DNA from: Phytoactinopolyspora endophytica
GTDB taxonomy: Bacteria; Actinomycetota; Actinomycetes; Jiangellales; Jiangellaceae
DNA length: 6,603 nt
NCBI RefSeq assembly: GCF_004138495.1
Contig: NZ_ML142851.1
Span: forward strand, 448,839-455,441
Direction: 5' to 3'
Shown: positions 1-5,051 of the stretch, piece by piece
Layout of the letters: every line of letters begins with the position of its first letter
How positions within the stretch are numbered: position 1 is the stretch's first letter
The notes under the pieces: model-generated
Database searches by the model: none
What the model saw: the letters and a program-made list of their open reading frames with translations, nothing else
Told to the model about the DNA's origin: nothing
Position numbers and translations under genes: made by a program

Positions 1-2
1 AA

Positions 3-284
3 GCCGTGGCCGACGTCGCGATCCGGCTGGCGCCGCTGTCAGCGGAGGAGGCGGCCGCCATGCCCGACGACCTCATCGCACGAGCGCTGCTCGACGGCTG
101 GCGTGGCGGTCCGGTGCTGAATCGGGCAGAGTTCGGACATATCGTCTCGTCGCTGTCCGGTGCACTGGCCGCGAACGCCGCCGTCGCCGAGATGGAGATC
201 AATCCGCTCCGTCTGACCGTGGACGGACTTGTCGCACTGGATGCCGTCGTCGTCACCATCGATGAGGAGACCGAACATGCCTAG
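3..284 (+). CDS. Acyl-CoA synthetase (NDP-forming), C-terminal end of ATP-grasp domain; 5' partial
   Basis: This is the last 93 codons of a gene that enters from the left edge, so its true start is outside the window. The reading frame is open from the first full codon to the TAG at 282-284. The GTG at 6 lies inside the frame and is not taken as a start. The segment AEMEINPLRLTVDGLVALDA is characteristic of the end of the ATP-grasp domain in ADP/NDP-forming acyl-CoA (acetate-CoA ligase type) synthetases, where the E-x-N-P-L motif contributes metal and nucleotide contacts. These cytoplasmic enzymes make acyl-CoA from an acid, CoA and ATP through a phosphohistidine relay. Whether this is a separate beta subunit or the tail of a fused alpha-beta protein cannot be seen. 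It overlaps the next gene by 8 bp, which implies one operon and translational coupling. Confidence 0.8.
   Translation, partial: AVADVAIRLAPLSAEEAAAMPDDLIARALLDGWRGGPVLNRAEFGHIVSSLSGALAANAAVAEMEINPLRLTVDGLVALDAVVVTIDEETEHA
264..269 (+). promoter_or_regulatory. Ribosome binding site deciding the aryl-AMP ligase start
   Basis: GAGGAG lies 7 bases before the ATG at 277. The frame is open further upstream, including an ATG at 229, but that one has no comparable site and would add 16 residues within the end of the preceding gene. Family alignment also begins with the WPEDVAERYVARGYWEG segment just after the ATG at 277. Confidence 0.75.
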
Positions 285-1944
285 GCCGACCAGGGAAGGC
301 ACGGTGCCGTGGCCGGAAGACGTTGCTGAGCGCTACGTCGCGCGAGGCTACTGGGAGGGCCGCTCGCTGGGTGAGCAGCTTGTGGCTGTGGTGGACAGCA
401 AACCCGATGCGGTCGCCCTGGTCGACGGCGAACTGCGGTTCACCTATCGCGAGCTGATTCAGCGCGTGGACGGCGCGGCGCTCCGGCTGCGTGACCTTGG
501 GCTTCGCCCGGACGACCGGATCGTCGTGCAGCTCCCTAACCGCTGGGAGTTCGTCGTCCTGACGCTGGCCTGCCTGCGCCTGGGTGTCATCCCGGTGATG
601 GCCCTGCCCGCGCACCGTGAGCACGAGATGTCCTACCTCGCCGAGCACTCCGAAGCCAGGGCGATCACGGTGCCCGGCGTGGTGAAGGACTTCGATCACC
701 AGGCGATGGCGTGGAAGGTCGCGGCCGATGTCGGCAGTGTCGACCACGTCCTGGTGGCGGGCGACGAGATCCGTCCGGACAGCGTCAGCCTGAGCGCACT
801 CTGCGACCCGGCCGACGACGTCGCGATGGCCCGCAAGACCATGGACGAGCGCCCGCCCGACAGCGGAAGTGTGGCGGTCTTCCTCCTGTCCGGCGGCACC
901 ACCGGGCTGCCCAAGCTGATCGCTCGCACCCACGACGACTACACGTACAACGCCAAGCGCAGTGCGCAGGTGTGTGGATTCGGCCTGGACACCGTGTATC
1001 TCGGAGTACTGCCGCTCGGTCATAACTTCCCGCTCGCCTGCCCAGGCATCCTCGGCGCGCTGCTGGTCGGCGGCCGCGTCGTCGTCGCACCGTCGCCCGC
1101 ACCGGACAAGGTGTTCGCACAGATCGAACGTGAGCGGGTCACAGCGACCGCCGTCGTGCCTGCGGTCGCTCAGCGATGGCTGGAGCACCGGGAGGCGGAC
1201 CACGGTCATGACCTCAGCTCGCTGCGTGTGCTGCAGGTCGGCGGAGCCCGCCTGGCCGATGAGGTGGCCCGGCGAGTGCGTCCAGTGCTCGGATGCACGC
1301 TGCAGCAGGTGTTCGGGATGGCGGAAGGGCTGCTGAACTACACCCGTCTAGACGATCCGGAGGAGGTGATCTGCACGACGCAGGGCCGGCCGATGTGCGC
1401 CGGCGACGAGATCATGGTCGTCGACTCGGCCGGTGAGCCGGTATCCGACGGCGAGCCTGGGATCCTGCTCACCCGCGGCCCCTACACGCCGCGTGGCTAC
1501 TACCGCGCCGGCGAGCAGAACGCCACCGCGTTCACCGAGGACGGCTGGTACCGCTCCGGCGACGTCGTCCGGATACGTCCGGACGGGAATCTCGTGGTCG
1601 AGGGCCGGGACAAGGACATGATCAACCGGGCTGGAGAGAACATCTCCGCGGAGGAGGTCGAGAACTTCGCCTACCAGGTGGATGCGGTTGGCCGTGCCGC
1701 GGCGGTGGCCATGCCCGATCCGGACCTTGGTGAGCGCGTGTGCCTGTACGTCGTGCCCGAGCCGGGACGGACCGTCGTCCTCGACGATGTTCGCTCGGCG
1801 ATGGAGCGGGCCGGCGTCGCGCGGTTCAAGTTTCCGGAACGGCTGGTCGCCGTCGATGAGCTGCCGACCACCAAGGTCGGGAAGATCGACAAGAAGGCGC
1901 TGCGCGCGGACGTCATTGACCGGCTGCACCGCGAGCGTCCGTAG
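277..1944 (+). CDS. Salicylyl/2,3-dihydroxybenzoyl-AMP ligase (EntE/DhbE/MbtA family)
   Basis: A complete 555-residue stand-alone adenylation enzyme, near the usual 535-560 residues of the family. It should convert an aryl acid and ATP to aryl-AMP, then pass the aryl group to a thiol (carrier-protein pantetheine or CoA). Visible motifs are the phosphate loop SGGTTGLPK (205-213), the aromatic pocket HNFPLACPG (249-257), QQVFGMAEGLLNYTRLDD around 343-360, the hinge segment GRDKDMINRAGEN (443-455) and the catalytic lysine of GKIDKK at K536. By recalled alignment to E. coli EntE, C255 sits at Ser240 and L353 at Val339. Cys and Leu at these two places are associated with salicylate activation (YbtE, PchD, MbtA), Ser and Val with 2,3-dihydroxybenzoate. 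The hinge has Ala-Gly-Glu-Asn where EntE has Gly-Gly-Glu-Lys. No isochorismate synthase, carrier protein or NRPS gene is visible. The upstream partner is a CoA ligase, so salicylyl-CoA formation for catabolism is a reasonable alternative to siderophore assembly. Family is firm; exact substrate is inferred. Confidence 0.9.
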   Translation: MPRPTREGTVPWPEDVAERYVARGYWEGRSLGEQLVAVVDSKPDAVALVDGELRFTYRELIQRVDGAALRLRDLGLRPDDRIVVQLPNRWEFVVLTLACLRLGVIPVMALPAHREHEMSYLAEHSEARAITVPGVVKDFDHQAMAWKVAADVGSVDHVLVAGDEIRPDSVSLSALCDPADDVAMARKTMDERPPDSGSVAVFLLSGGTTGLPKLIARTHDDYTYNAKRSAQVCGFGLDTVYLGVLPLGHNFPLACPGILGALLVGGRVVVAPSPAPDKVFAQIERERVTATAVVPAVAQRWLEHREADHGHDLSSLRVLQVGGARLADEVARRVRPVLGCTLQQVFGMAEGLLNYTRLDDPEEVICTTQGRPMCAGDEIMVVDSAGEPVSDGEPGILLTRGPYTPRGYYRAGEQNATAFTEDGWYRSGDVVRIRPDGNLVVEGRDKDMINRAGENISAEEVENFAYQVDAVGRAAAVAMPDPDLGERVCLYVVPEPGRTVVLDDVRSAMERAGVARFKFPERLVAVDELPTTKVGKIDKKALRADVIDRLHRERP

Positions 1945-1992
1945 GGTATTGAGATGTGGACAACCAGCGTCGGTCTTGCCGAGCGGTTCGGG

Positions 1993-2032
1993 CGCCATAG
2001 TTAAGGATCGAGCGTCATCCTTAACTATGGCG
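1993..2032. terminator. Bidirectional terminator hairpin between convergent genes
   Basis: A perfect 16-bp inverted repeat (arms 1993-2008 and 2017-2032) surrounds an 8-base loop. The inner arm AGTTAAGGAT is unusually A/T-rich for this region. It begins 48 bp after the ligase stop and ends 51 bp from the stop of the oppositely transcribed flavoprotein gene, so it can serve both. There is no strong U-tract on either side, which is common for actinobacterial stems. The rest of the gap 1945-2083 shows no gene. Confidence 0.7.
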
Positions 2033-2083
2033 GTCGCTCAGCTCAGGACGACGCCCCGACGTTGGTGTTGCGGTGTGGGGCTC

Positions 2084-3433
2084 TCATGAAGAGCTGGAAC
2101 CGACTGTCGGACGGGTGAGAAGCGAAACCTCGACGGGGCCGGACGGGCCGCAGCAGCCTGCGTCCGAGGCCTGCCCGTCGGGCTCGTCGAACACGCCGGA
2201 CCCGCCGCACACACCGGTCTCCGGAAGCGTCAGCTCGACGCGTTGCGACGCCTCGGTGTCCCCGGCGAGTGCGGCGGCGACCGACCGGACCTGCTCGTAC
2301 CCGGTCATGGCGAGGAACGTGGGCGCGCGCCCGTAGCTCTTCATGCCGGCCAGATAGACGCCGGGCTCGGGCTGGGCGAGCTCGGTCACGCCGTGCGGGT
2401 AGACGGTGCCGCACGAGTGGACGTTCGGATCGATCAGCTGAGCGAGCGCTCGCGGCGCCTGCAGGACCGGGTCGAGATCGAGCCGGACCTCGGACAACCA
2501 CGACAGGTCGGGCCGGAACCCGGTGAGCACTATGACCTCGTCGACCGGCTCGAGACGGTGGCCGTCGAAGGACTCCAGCGTCACCCGCCCGTCCGGCTCC
2601 CGGTGCACGGCTGACGTGCGGAATCCAGTCGCGGTCCGGACGTGGCCGGCCTCGGCGGCGGCCTTGGCACGCAGCCCCAGCGCGCCCCGGGCGGGAAGCT
2701 GGTCCGCCTCGCCACCGCCGAAGACGTCGCCGGGTGTTCCCCGCCGCAGCAGCCACACGATCTCCGTGCCCGGGTGCTCGTCGGCGAGACCGGCCAGAGC
2801 CACCAGAGCAGTCAGCGCCGAGTGCCCGCTACCCGCGATCGCGATGCGCTTGCCGGCATAGCGATCGCGAGCCGCGTCGTCGTCGAGGTTGGGGATCCGG
2901 TAGTCGATCCGGCCGGCCGCGTCGTGCTCGCCGGCGGCAAGCAGCCCGTCGCCACCGAGCGGGTTGGGCGCGGCCCAGGTTCCGGAGGCGTCGATGACTG
3001 CCCGGGCGGTGATCCGCTCCTCGCCCCCGGCCGTCGTGACGTGGACGGTCAGCGGCTCGCTGTCGCGTCCCGCGTCGACGACGAGGTCGCGGCCGCGGCG
3101 AGCGACACCGACCACCCGAGCGCCGAACCGTACCCGGTCGCCGAGCGCGGCAGCGAGCGGGCGCAGGTACTGATCGGCCCACTCCGTGCCTGTGGGGTAG
3201 CCGGCCGCGTCGGGCGACTGCCAGCCGGTGGCCTTCAACAGCCGCTCAGCTGCCGGGTCGACCAGCTCGGACCAGGGCGAGAAGAGGCGGACGTGATGCC
3301 ACTGCGCGACGGCGGCGCCGGCCGTGTCTCCGGCTTCGAGGACGAGCGGGGTCAGGCCGCGCTCCAGCAGGTGCGCGGCAGCGGCGAGCCCGATCGGACC
3401 GGCGCCGACCACGACAACGGGCGATGCGTTCAT
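2084..3433 (-). CDS. arsO: ArsO-like FAD/NAD(P)H-dependent oxidoreductase
   Basis: A cytoplasmic flavoprotein of 449 residues with two dinucleotide-binding folds. The FAD fold has VVVVGAGPIGLAAA near the N-terminus (G10-x-G12-x-x-G15), ending at acidic E33. The second fold has IAIAGSGHSA (G201-x-G203-x-x-A206), typical of NAD(P)H binding. HHVRLFSPW (about 51-59) and IDASGTW are hallmarks of the flavin monooxygenase-like group that accompanies ArsR in actinobacterial ars clusters, where it has been called ArsO. The substrate is presumed arsenical but unproven. The C-terminal tail carries C409 and an adjacent pair C427-C428, a possible thiol site for trivalent arsenic. The ATG at 3433 is preferred: AAGGGA (3440-3445) sits 6 bases before it. 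The in-frame ATG at 3448 lies inside an operator dyad and lacks a clear ribosome site. It is divergent from the arsR-arsN fusion and probably repressed by it. The fold is certain; the ArsO name and role rest on recalled similarity plus neighbourhood. Confidence 0.8.
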   Translation of the reverse strand: MNASPVVVVGAGPIGLAAAAHLLERGLTPLVLEAGDTAGAAVAQWHHVRLFSPWSELVDPAAERLLKATGWQSPDAAGYPTGTEWADQYLRPLAAALGDRVRFGARVVGVARRGRDLVVDAGRDSEPLTVHVTTAGGEERITARAVIDASGTWAAPNPLGGDGLLAAGEHDAAGRIDYRIPNLDDDAARDRYAGKRIAIAGSGHSALTALVALAGLADEHPGTEIVWLLRRGTPGDVFGGGEADQLPARGALGLRAKAAAEAGHVRTATGFRTSAVHREPDGRVTLESFDGHRLEPVDEVIVLTGFRPDLSWLSEVRLDLDPVLQAPRALAQLIDPNVHSCGTVYPHGVTELAQPEPGVYLAGMKSYGRAPTFLAMTGYEQVRSVAAALAGDTEASQRVELTLPETGVCGGSGVFDEPDGQASDAGCCGPSGPVEVSLLTRPTVGSSSS

Positions 3434-3439
3434 AGCGGT

Positions 3440-3445
3440 TCCCTT
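3440..3445 (-). promoter_or_regulatory. Ribosome binding site of the flavoprotein gene
   Basis: AAGGGA on the minus strand is separated by 6 bases from the ATG at 3433. It chooses that start over the upstream in-frame ATG at 3448, which has only a weak GGAA before it. Confidence 0.65.
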
Positions 3446-3517
3446 CATCGATTCCAGTCGATGGAGAGAAATCTATCGATGAACGTCGATGGAGTCAACC
3501 ATCGATCGCTGTCGATG
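3446..3517. promoter_or_regulatory. Triple dyad operator array, probable ArsR binding sites
   Basis: Three copies of one dyad occur in 72 bp. Site 1 (3446-3463) is CATCGA-N6-TCGATG and perfect. Site 2 (3475-3490) is ATCGA-N6-TCGAT. Site 3 (3500-3517) is again perfect CATCGA-N6-TCGATG and extends outward with CAA/TTG (3496-3498 and 3519-3521). Centres are 28 and 26 bp apart. Relative to the minus-strand promoter, site 3 lies just upstream of the -35, site 2 fills the spacer and site 1 covers the expected transcript start. Site 3 also overlaps the -35 area of the plus-strand gene. This geometry is what a repressor controlling both divergent genes would need. ArsR is the natural candidate, by inference. 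Confidence 0.75.
3470..3498 (-). promoter_or_regulatory. Sigma-70-type promoter of the flavoprotein gene
   Basis: On the minus strand TTGACT (3498-3493) is followed after exactly 17 bases by TAGATT (3475-3470). Both are close to the -35 and -10 consensus, and the expected start falls near 3463, about 30 bases before the ATG at 3433. Confidence 0.7.
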
Positions 3518-3524
3518 ATTGCAT

Positions 3525-3530
3525 TACTCT
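3525..3530 (+). promoter_or_regulatory. Possible -10 element for a leaderless arsR-arsN transcript
   Basis: TACTCT fits the TANNNT core of a -10 and ends 7 bases before the ATG at 3538, so transcription could begin at the start codon itself. No ribosome site precedes that ATG. The -35 position (about 3501-3507) is poor and lies inside operator site 3. Confidence 0.4.
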
Positions 3531-3537
3531 TACGGAC

Positions 3538-4446
3538 ATGACACCGACGACGACGGCTGCCCGGACGATGCCTCCGGAGGACGCTTCGACGATGGCCCCG
3601 AAGGCCGCTCCGACGATGACCGCTCGGGCGCCGCTGCTGCCGGAGCCGGACGCAGCCACCTACGCCGAGTGGTTCGCGAGCCTGGCCGAGCCGACCAGAG
3701 TGCGGTTGCTGCATGCGGTGGCCACCGCGGGCGCCCCCATCACCGTGGGCGAGCTCACGGCACGGCTGGGGATCAGCCAGTCGACGTGCTCGCACCACGT
3801 GCGCAAGCTCGCCGAGGTCGGGTTCGTCCGCCTGCGCAAGGAAGGCACGGCAACGTTGGTATCGGTCAACAGCGCCTGCTGCACCGGTCTGCCGCACGCA
3901 GCCGACGTCGTCATGGGCGTGCTCGCGTCGCGGCCGTGTTGCCCGGACGACGTCCCGGCGGACGTCACGGTGCGCGCCATGGTGCAGGACGACTGGCCGT
4001 CGGTCCGCCGGATCTACGCCGAGGGCATCGCCACCGGCAACGCCACGTTCGAGACCGAGGTCCCGTCGCGGCGCTCATTGGAGGCCACGTGGCTGCCCGA
4101 TCATCGATGGGTCGCCGAGGTCGACGGACAGATCGCCGGGTGGGCGACGGCGACGCCGGTCTCGGCCAGGGAATGCTACGCCGGGGTCGCCGAGACGTCG
4201 GTCTACGTCGGCGACGGTTTCCGCGGCCGCGGCGTCGGCAAAGCACTGATCCGTAAGCAGGTGGTCGCCGCGGACGACGGCGGCCTGTGGACGCTGCAGA
4301 CGTCGGTCTTCCCGGAGAATCGGGCGAGTCTGGCGCTGCATCACTCCGCCGGGTTCCGGACTCTCGCGGTGCGCGAGCGGATCGCCCAGCGCCACGGCGT
4401 CTGGCGGGACACCGTCTTCCTCGAGCGCCGTAGCGCCGTCGACTAG
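3538..4446 (+). CDS. arsR-arsN: ArsR repressor fused to ArsN-type GNAT N-acetyltransferase
   Basis: A 302-residue fusion. Residues about 40-130 form an ArsR/SmtB winged helix: AEPTRVRLL (50-58), GELTARLGISQSTCSHHVRKL with the recognition helix near 80-91, then the wing. The classic ELCVCDL arsenite site is absent (GELTARL instead). Cysteines lie after the wing as adjacent pairs C114-C115 and C134-C135, and C84 is in the recognition helix. Residues about 142-299 form a GNAT domain resembling phosphinothricin acetyltransferase and ArsN1: IYAEGIATGNATFE (159-172), E219 in ETSVYV, acetyl-CoA loop RGRGVGKAL (229-237) and an NRASLALHHSAGF segment. The known ArsN1 reaction is N-acetylation of arsinothricin, so one protein may both sense and detoxify. 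The start is uncertain. ATG 3538 would be leaderless. ATG 3592 (M19) has GGAGG at 3576-3580, 11 bases upstream, and would drop part of a low-complexity head. It probably represses itself and the divergent flavoprotein gene. Domain calls are firm; the arsinothricin substrate is inferred. Confidence 0.87.
   Translation: MTPTTTAARTMPPEDASTMAPKAAPTMTARAPLLPEPDAATYAEWFASLAEPTRVRLLHAVATAGAPITVGELTARLGISQSTCSHHVRKLAEVGFVRLRKEGTATLVSVNSACCTGLPHAADVVMGVLASRPCCPDDVPADVTVRAMVQDDWPSVRRIYAEGIATGNATFETEVPSRRSLEATWLPDHRWVAEVDGQIAGWATATPVSARECYAGVAETSVYVGDGFRGRGVGKALIRKQVVAADDGGLWTLQTSVFPENRASLALHHSAGFRTLAVRERIAQRHGVWRDTVFLERRSAVD
3559..3630 (+). repeat. Three 24-bp degenerate tandem repeats in the 5' coding region
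   Basis: Residues 8-31 of the ArsR-ArsN fusion read as three octapeptides of the form A-x-T-M-x-x-x-x. Every DNA unit carries ACGATG at the same place (ATG at 3568, 3592 and 3616). Each unit therefore offers an in-frame ATG, which adds to the start uncertainty. Confidence 0.65.
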
Positions 4447-4480
4447 CGCTCGACCGCCGTGGGCGTCCTGTGACACGAGA

Positions 4481-4502
4481 CCCGCAGCGCTCGATGTGCG
4501 GG
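4481..4502 (+). terminator. Weak terminator candidate after arsR-arsN
   Basis: CCCGCA (4481-4486) and TGCGGG (4497-4502) form a 6-bp GC stem with a 10-base loop, 35 bp after the stop. There is no U-tract. This is the only compact stem found before the next gene. Confidence 0.3.
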
Positions 4503-4517
4503 ACGTACGGGGTGGGC

Positions 4518-4546
4518 TTCCCTGATCAACATTCTGGTTTTAGAAT
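4518..4546 (+). promoter_or_regulatory. Candidate promoter of the secreted-protein gene
   Basis: TAGAAT (4541-4546) matches the -10 consensus at five of six bases. TTCCCT (4518-4523), 17 bases upstream, is a weak -35 (three of six). The -10 is one arm of a short inverted repeat ATTCT-N6-AGAAT (4531-4546), which may be a factor site or chance. The predicted start leaves a leader of about 40 bases. Confidence 0.45.
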
Positions 4547-4591
4547 CCCTCATCGGTCGGCGCTGGGCCGGCCGTGGAAGGGGGGCTTGCC

Positions 4592-4969
4592 ATGAGGAAG
4601 ACGCTGCGCAGAGCGCTGTTCACGAGCGTCGCCACGGTCGGGATCCTGGGACTCGCTGTCGGCCAGGCGTCCGCGCACTTCTGCTTCAAAGAGAACATGA
4701 ACGAGAAAGCAGCCGAGAACGCTGCCAAGTCGGCCAACTGGGTGACCTTCGGGGAGTTGGCGTTCGAGTTCACCGGCCTGTGTCCAGACGGGATCGAGAT
4801 CCTGGCCGATGCCGGTGGCGTCACGACGTCCACACTGATCAACACTCACGCCACCATGGCCGGAGGCACGCTGAAGAAGGGCCCGGACGCCGGGACTCCA
4901 GCGATCTCTTACCTCGACTTCGAAGCCATCGAAGCAGCGGAAGGGGACGCCATCGCTGCATGTAGCTGA
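4592..4969 (+). CDS. Small secreted protein of unknown function
   Basis: A 125-residue protein starting at the ATG at 4592, with a strong GGAAGGGGGG ribosome site (4576-4585) 6 bases upstream. The GTG at 4574 would place the site downstream of the start and is rejected. Residues 1-28 are a Sec-type signal peptide: a basic head (MRKTLRR), a hydrophobic core and QASA at 25-28. Cleavage after A28 leaves a mature chain of 97 residues beginning H29-F30-C31. Three cysteines (C31, C64, C124) lie at the two ends and the middle. Histidines are H29 and H86. The rest is a mix of short helical and Gly/Thr-rich stretches with no repeat or membrane segment. I recognise no named domain; similar small exported actinobacterial proteins probably exist. 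It has its own promoter candidate and faces the lipoprotein gene tail to tail, so there is no operon partner. Coding status is strong from the start site, signal peptide and codon use. Confidence 0.8.
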   Translation: MRKTLRRALFTSVATVGILGLAVGQASAHFCFKENMNEKAAENAAKSANWVTFGELAFEFTGLCPDGIEILADAGGVTTSTLINTHATMAGGTLKKGPDAGTPAISYLDFEAIEAAEGDAIAACS

Positions 4970-4986
4970 CAGGCGCGACAGAGTCC

Positions 4987-5021
4987 GCGAGAGGGAGGGC
5001 AGGCACCAGCCTCCCTCTCGC
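4987..5021. terminator. Bidirectional terminator hairpin
   Basis: GCGAGAGGGAGG (4987-4998) and its exact complement (5010-5021) form a 12-bp stem with an 11-base loop. It starts 17 bp after the secreted-protein stop and ends 30 bp before the end of the convergent lipoprotein gene. No U-tract follows. Confidence 0.7.
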
Positions 5022-5051
5022 CACTCGGCCGGATGACAGGGAAGCGAGCCG

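Noticed and set aside
253..1209. Long minus-strand open frame of 318 residues across the ligase gene
   Set aside because: It is His/Arg/Asp-rich, shows no motif, and lies antisense to a gene whose family motifs are all in place; long antisense frames are expected at this GC content.
2043..2756. Second minus-strand frame of 237 residues within the flavoprotein gene
   Set aside because: Arg/Ala/Gly-rich composition typical of a frame shadow, while the other frame holds clear FAD and NAD(P)H motifs.
2642..3541. Plus-strand frame of 299 residues antisense to the flavoprotein
   Set aside because: No start signal or recognisable domain; it runs through the operator region and is a product of GC-skewed codon positions.
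3519..4256. Plus-strand frame of 245 residues overlapping arsR-arsN
   Set aside because: Arg/Gly-rich shadow without motifs; the ArsR and GNAT motifs are in the neighbouring frame.
4445..4494. Direct repeat AGCGCTCGA at 4445-4453 and 4486-4494
   Set aside because: Nine bases only, partly within a stop codon, and no target-site or element structure around it; likely chance.
4592..4621. Possible twin-arginine signal in the small secreted protein (RRALF)
   Set aside because: The residue before the Arg pair is Leu rather than Ser or Thr, and the core is a normal Sec type; not enough for a Tat call.
4540..4845. Minus-strand frame of 101 residues antisense to the secreted-protein gene
   Set aside because: The plus frame has an excellent ribosome site and signal peptide, whereas this one has neither.
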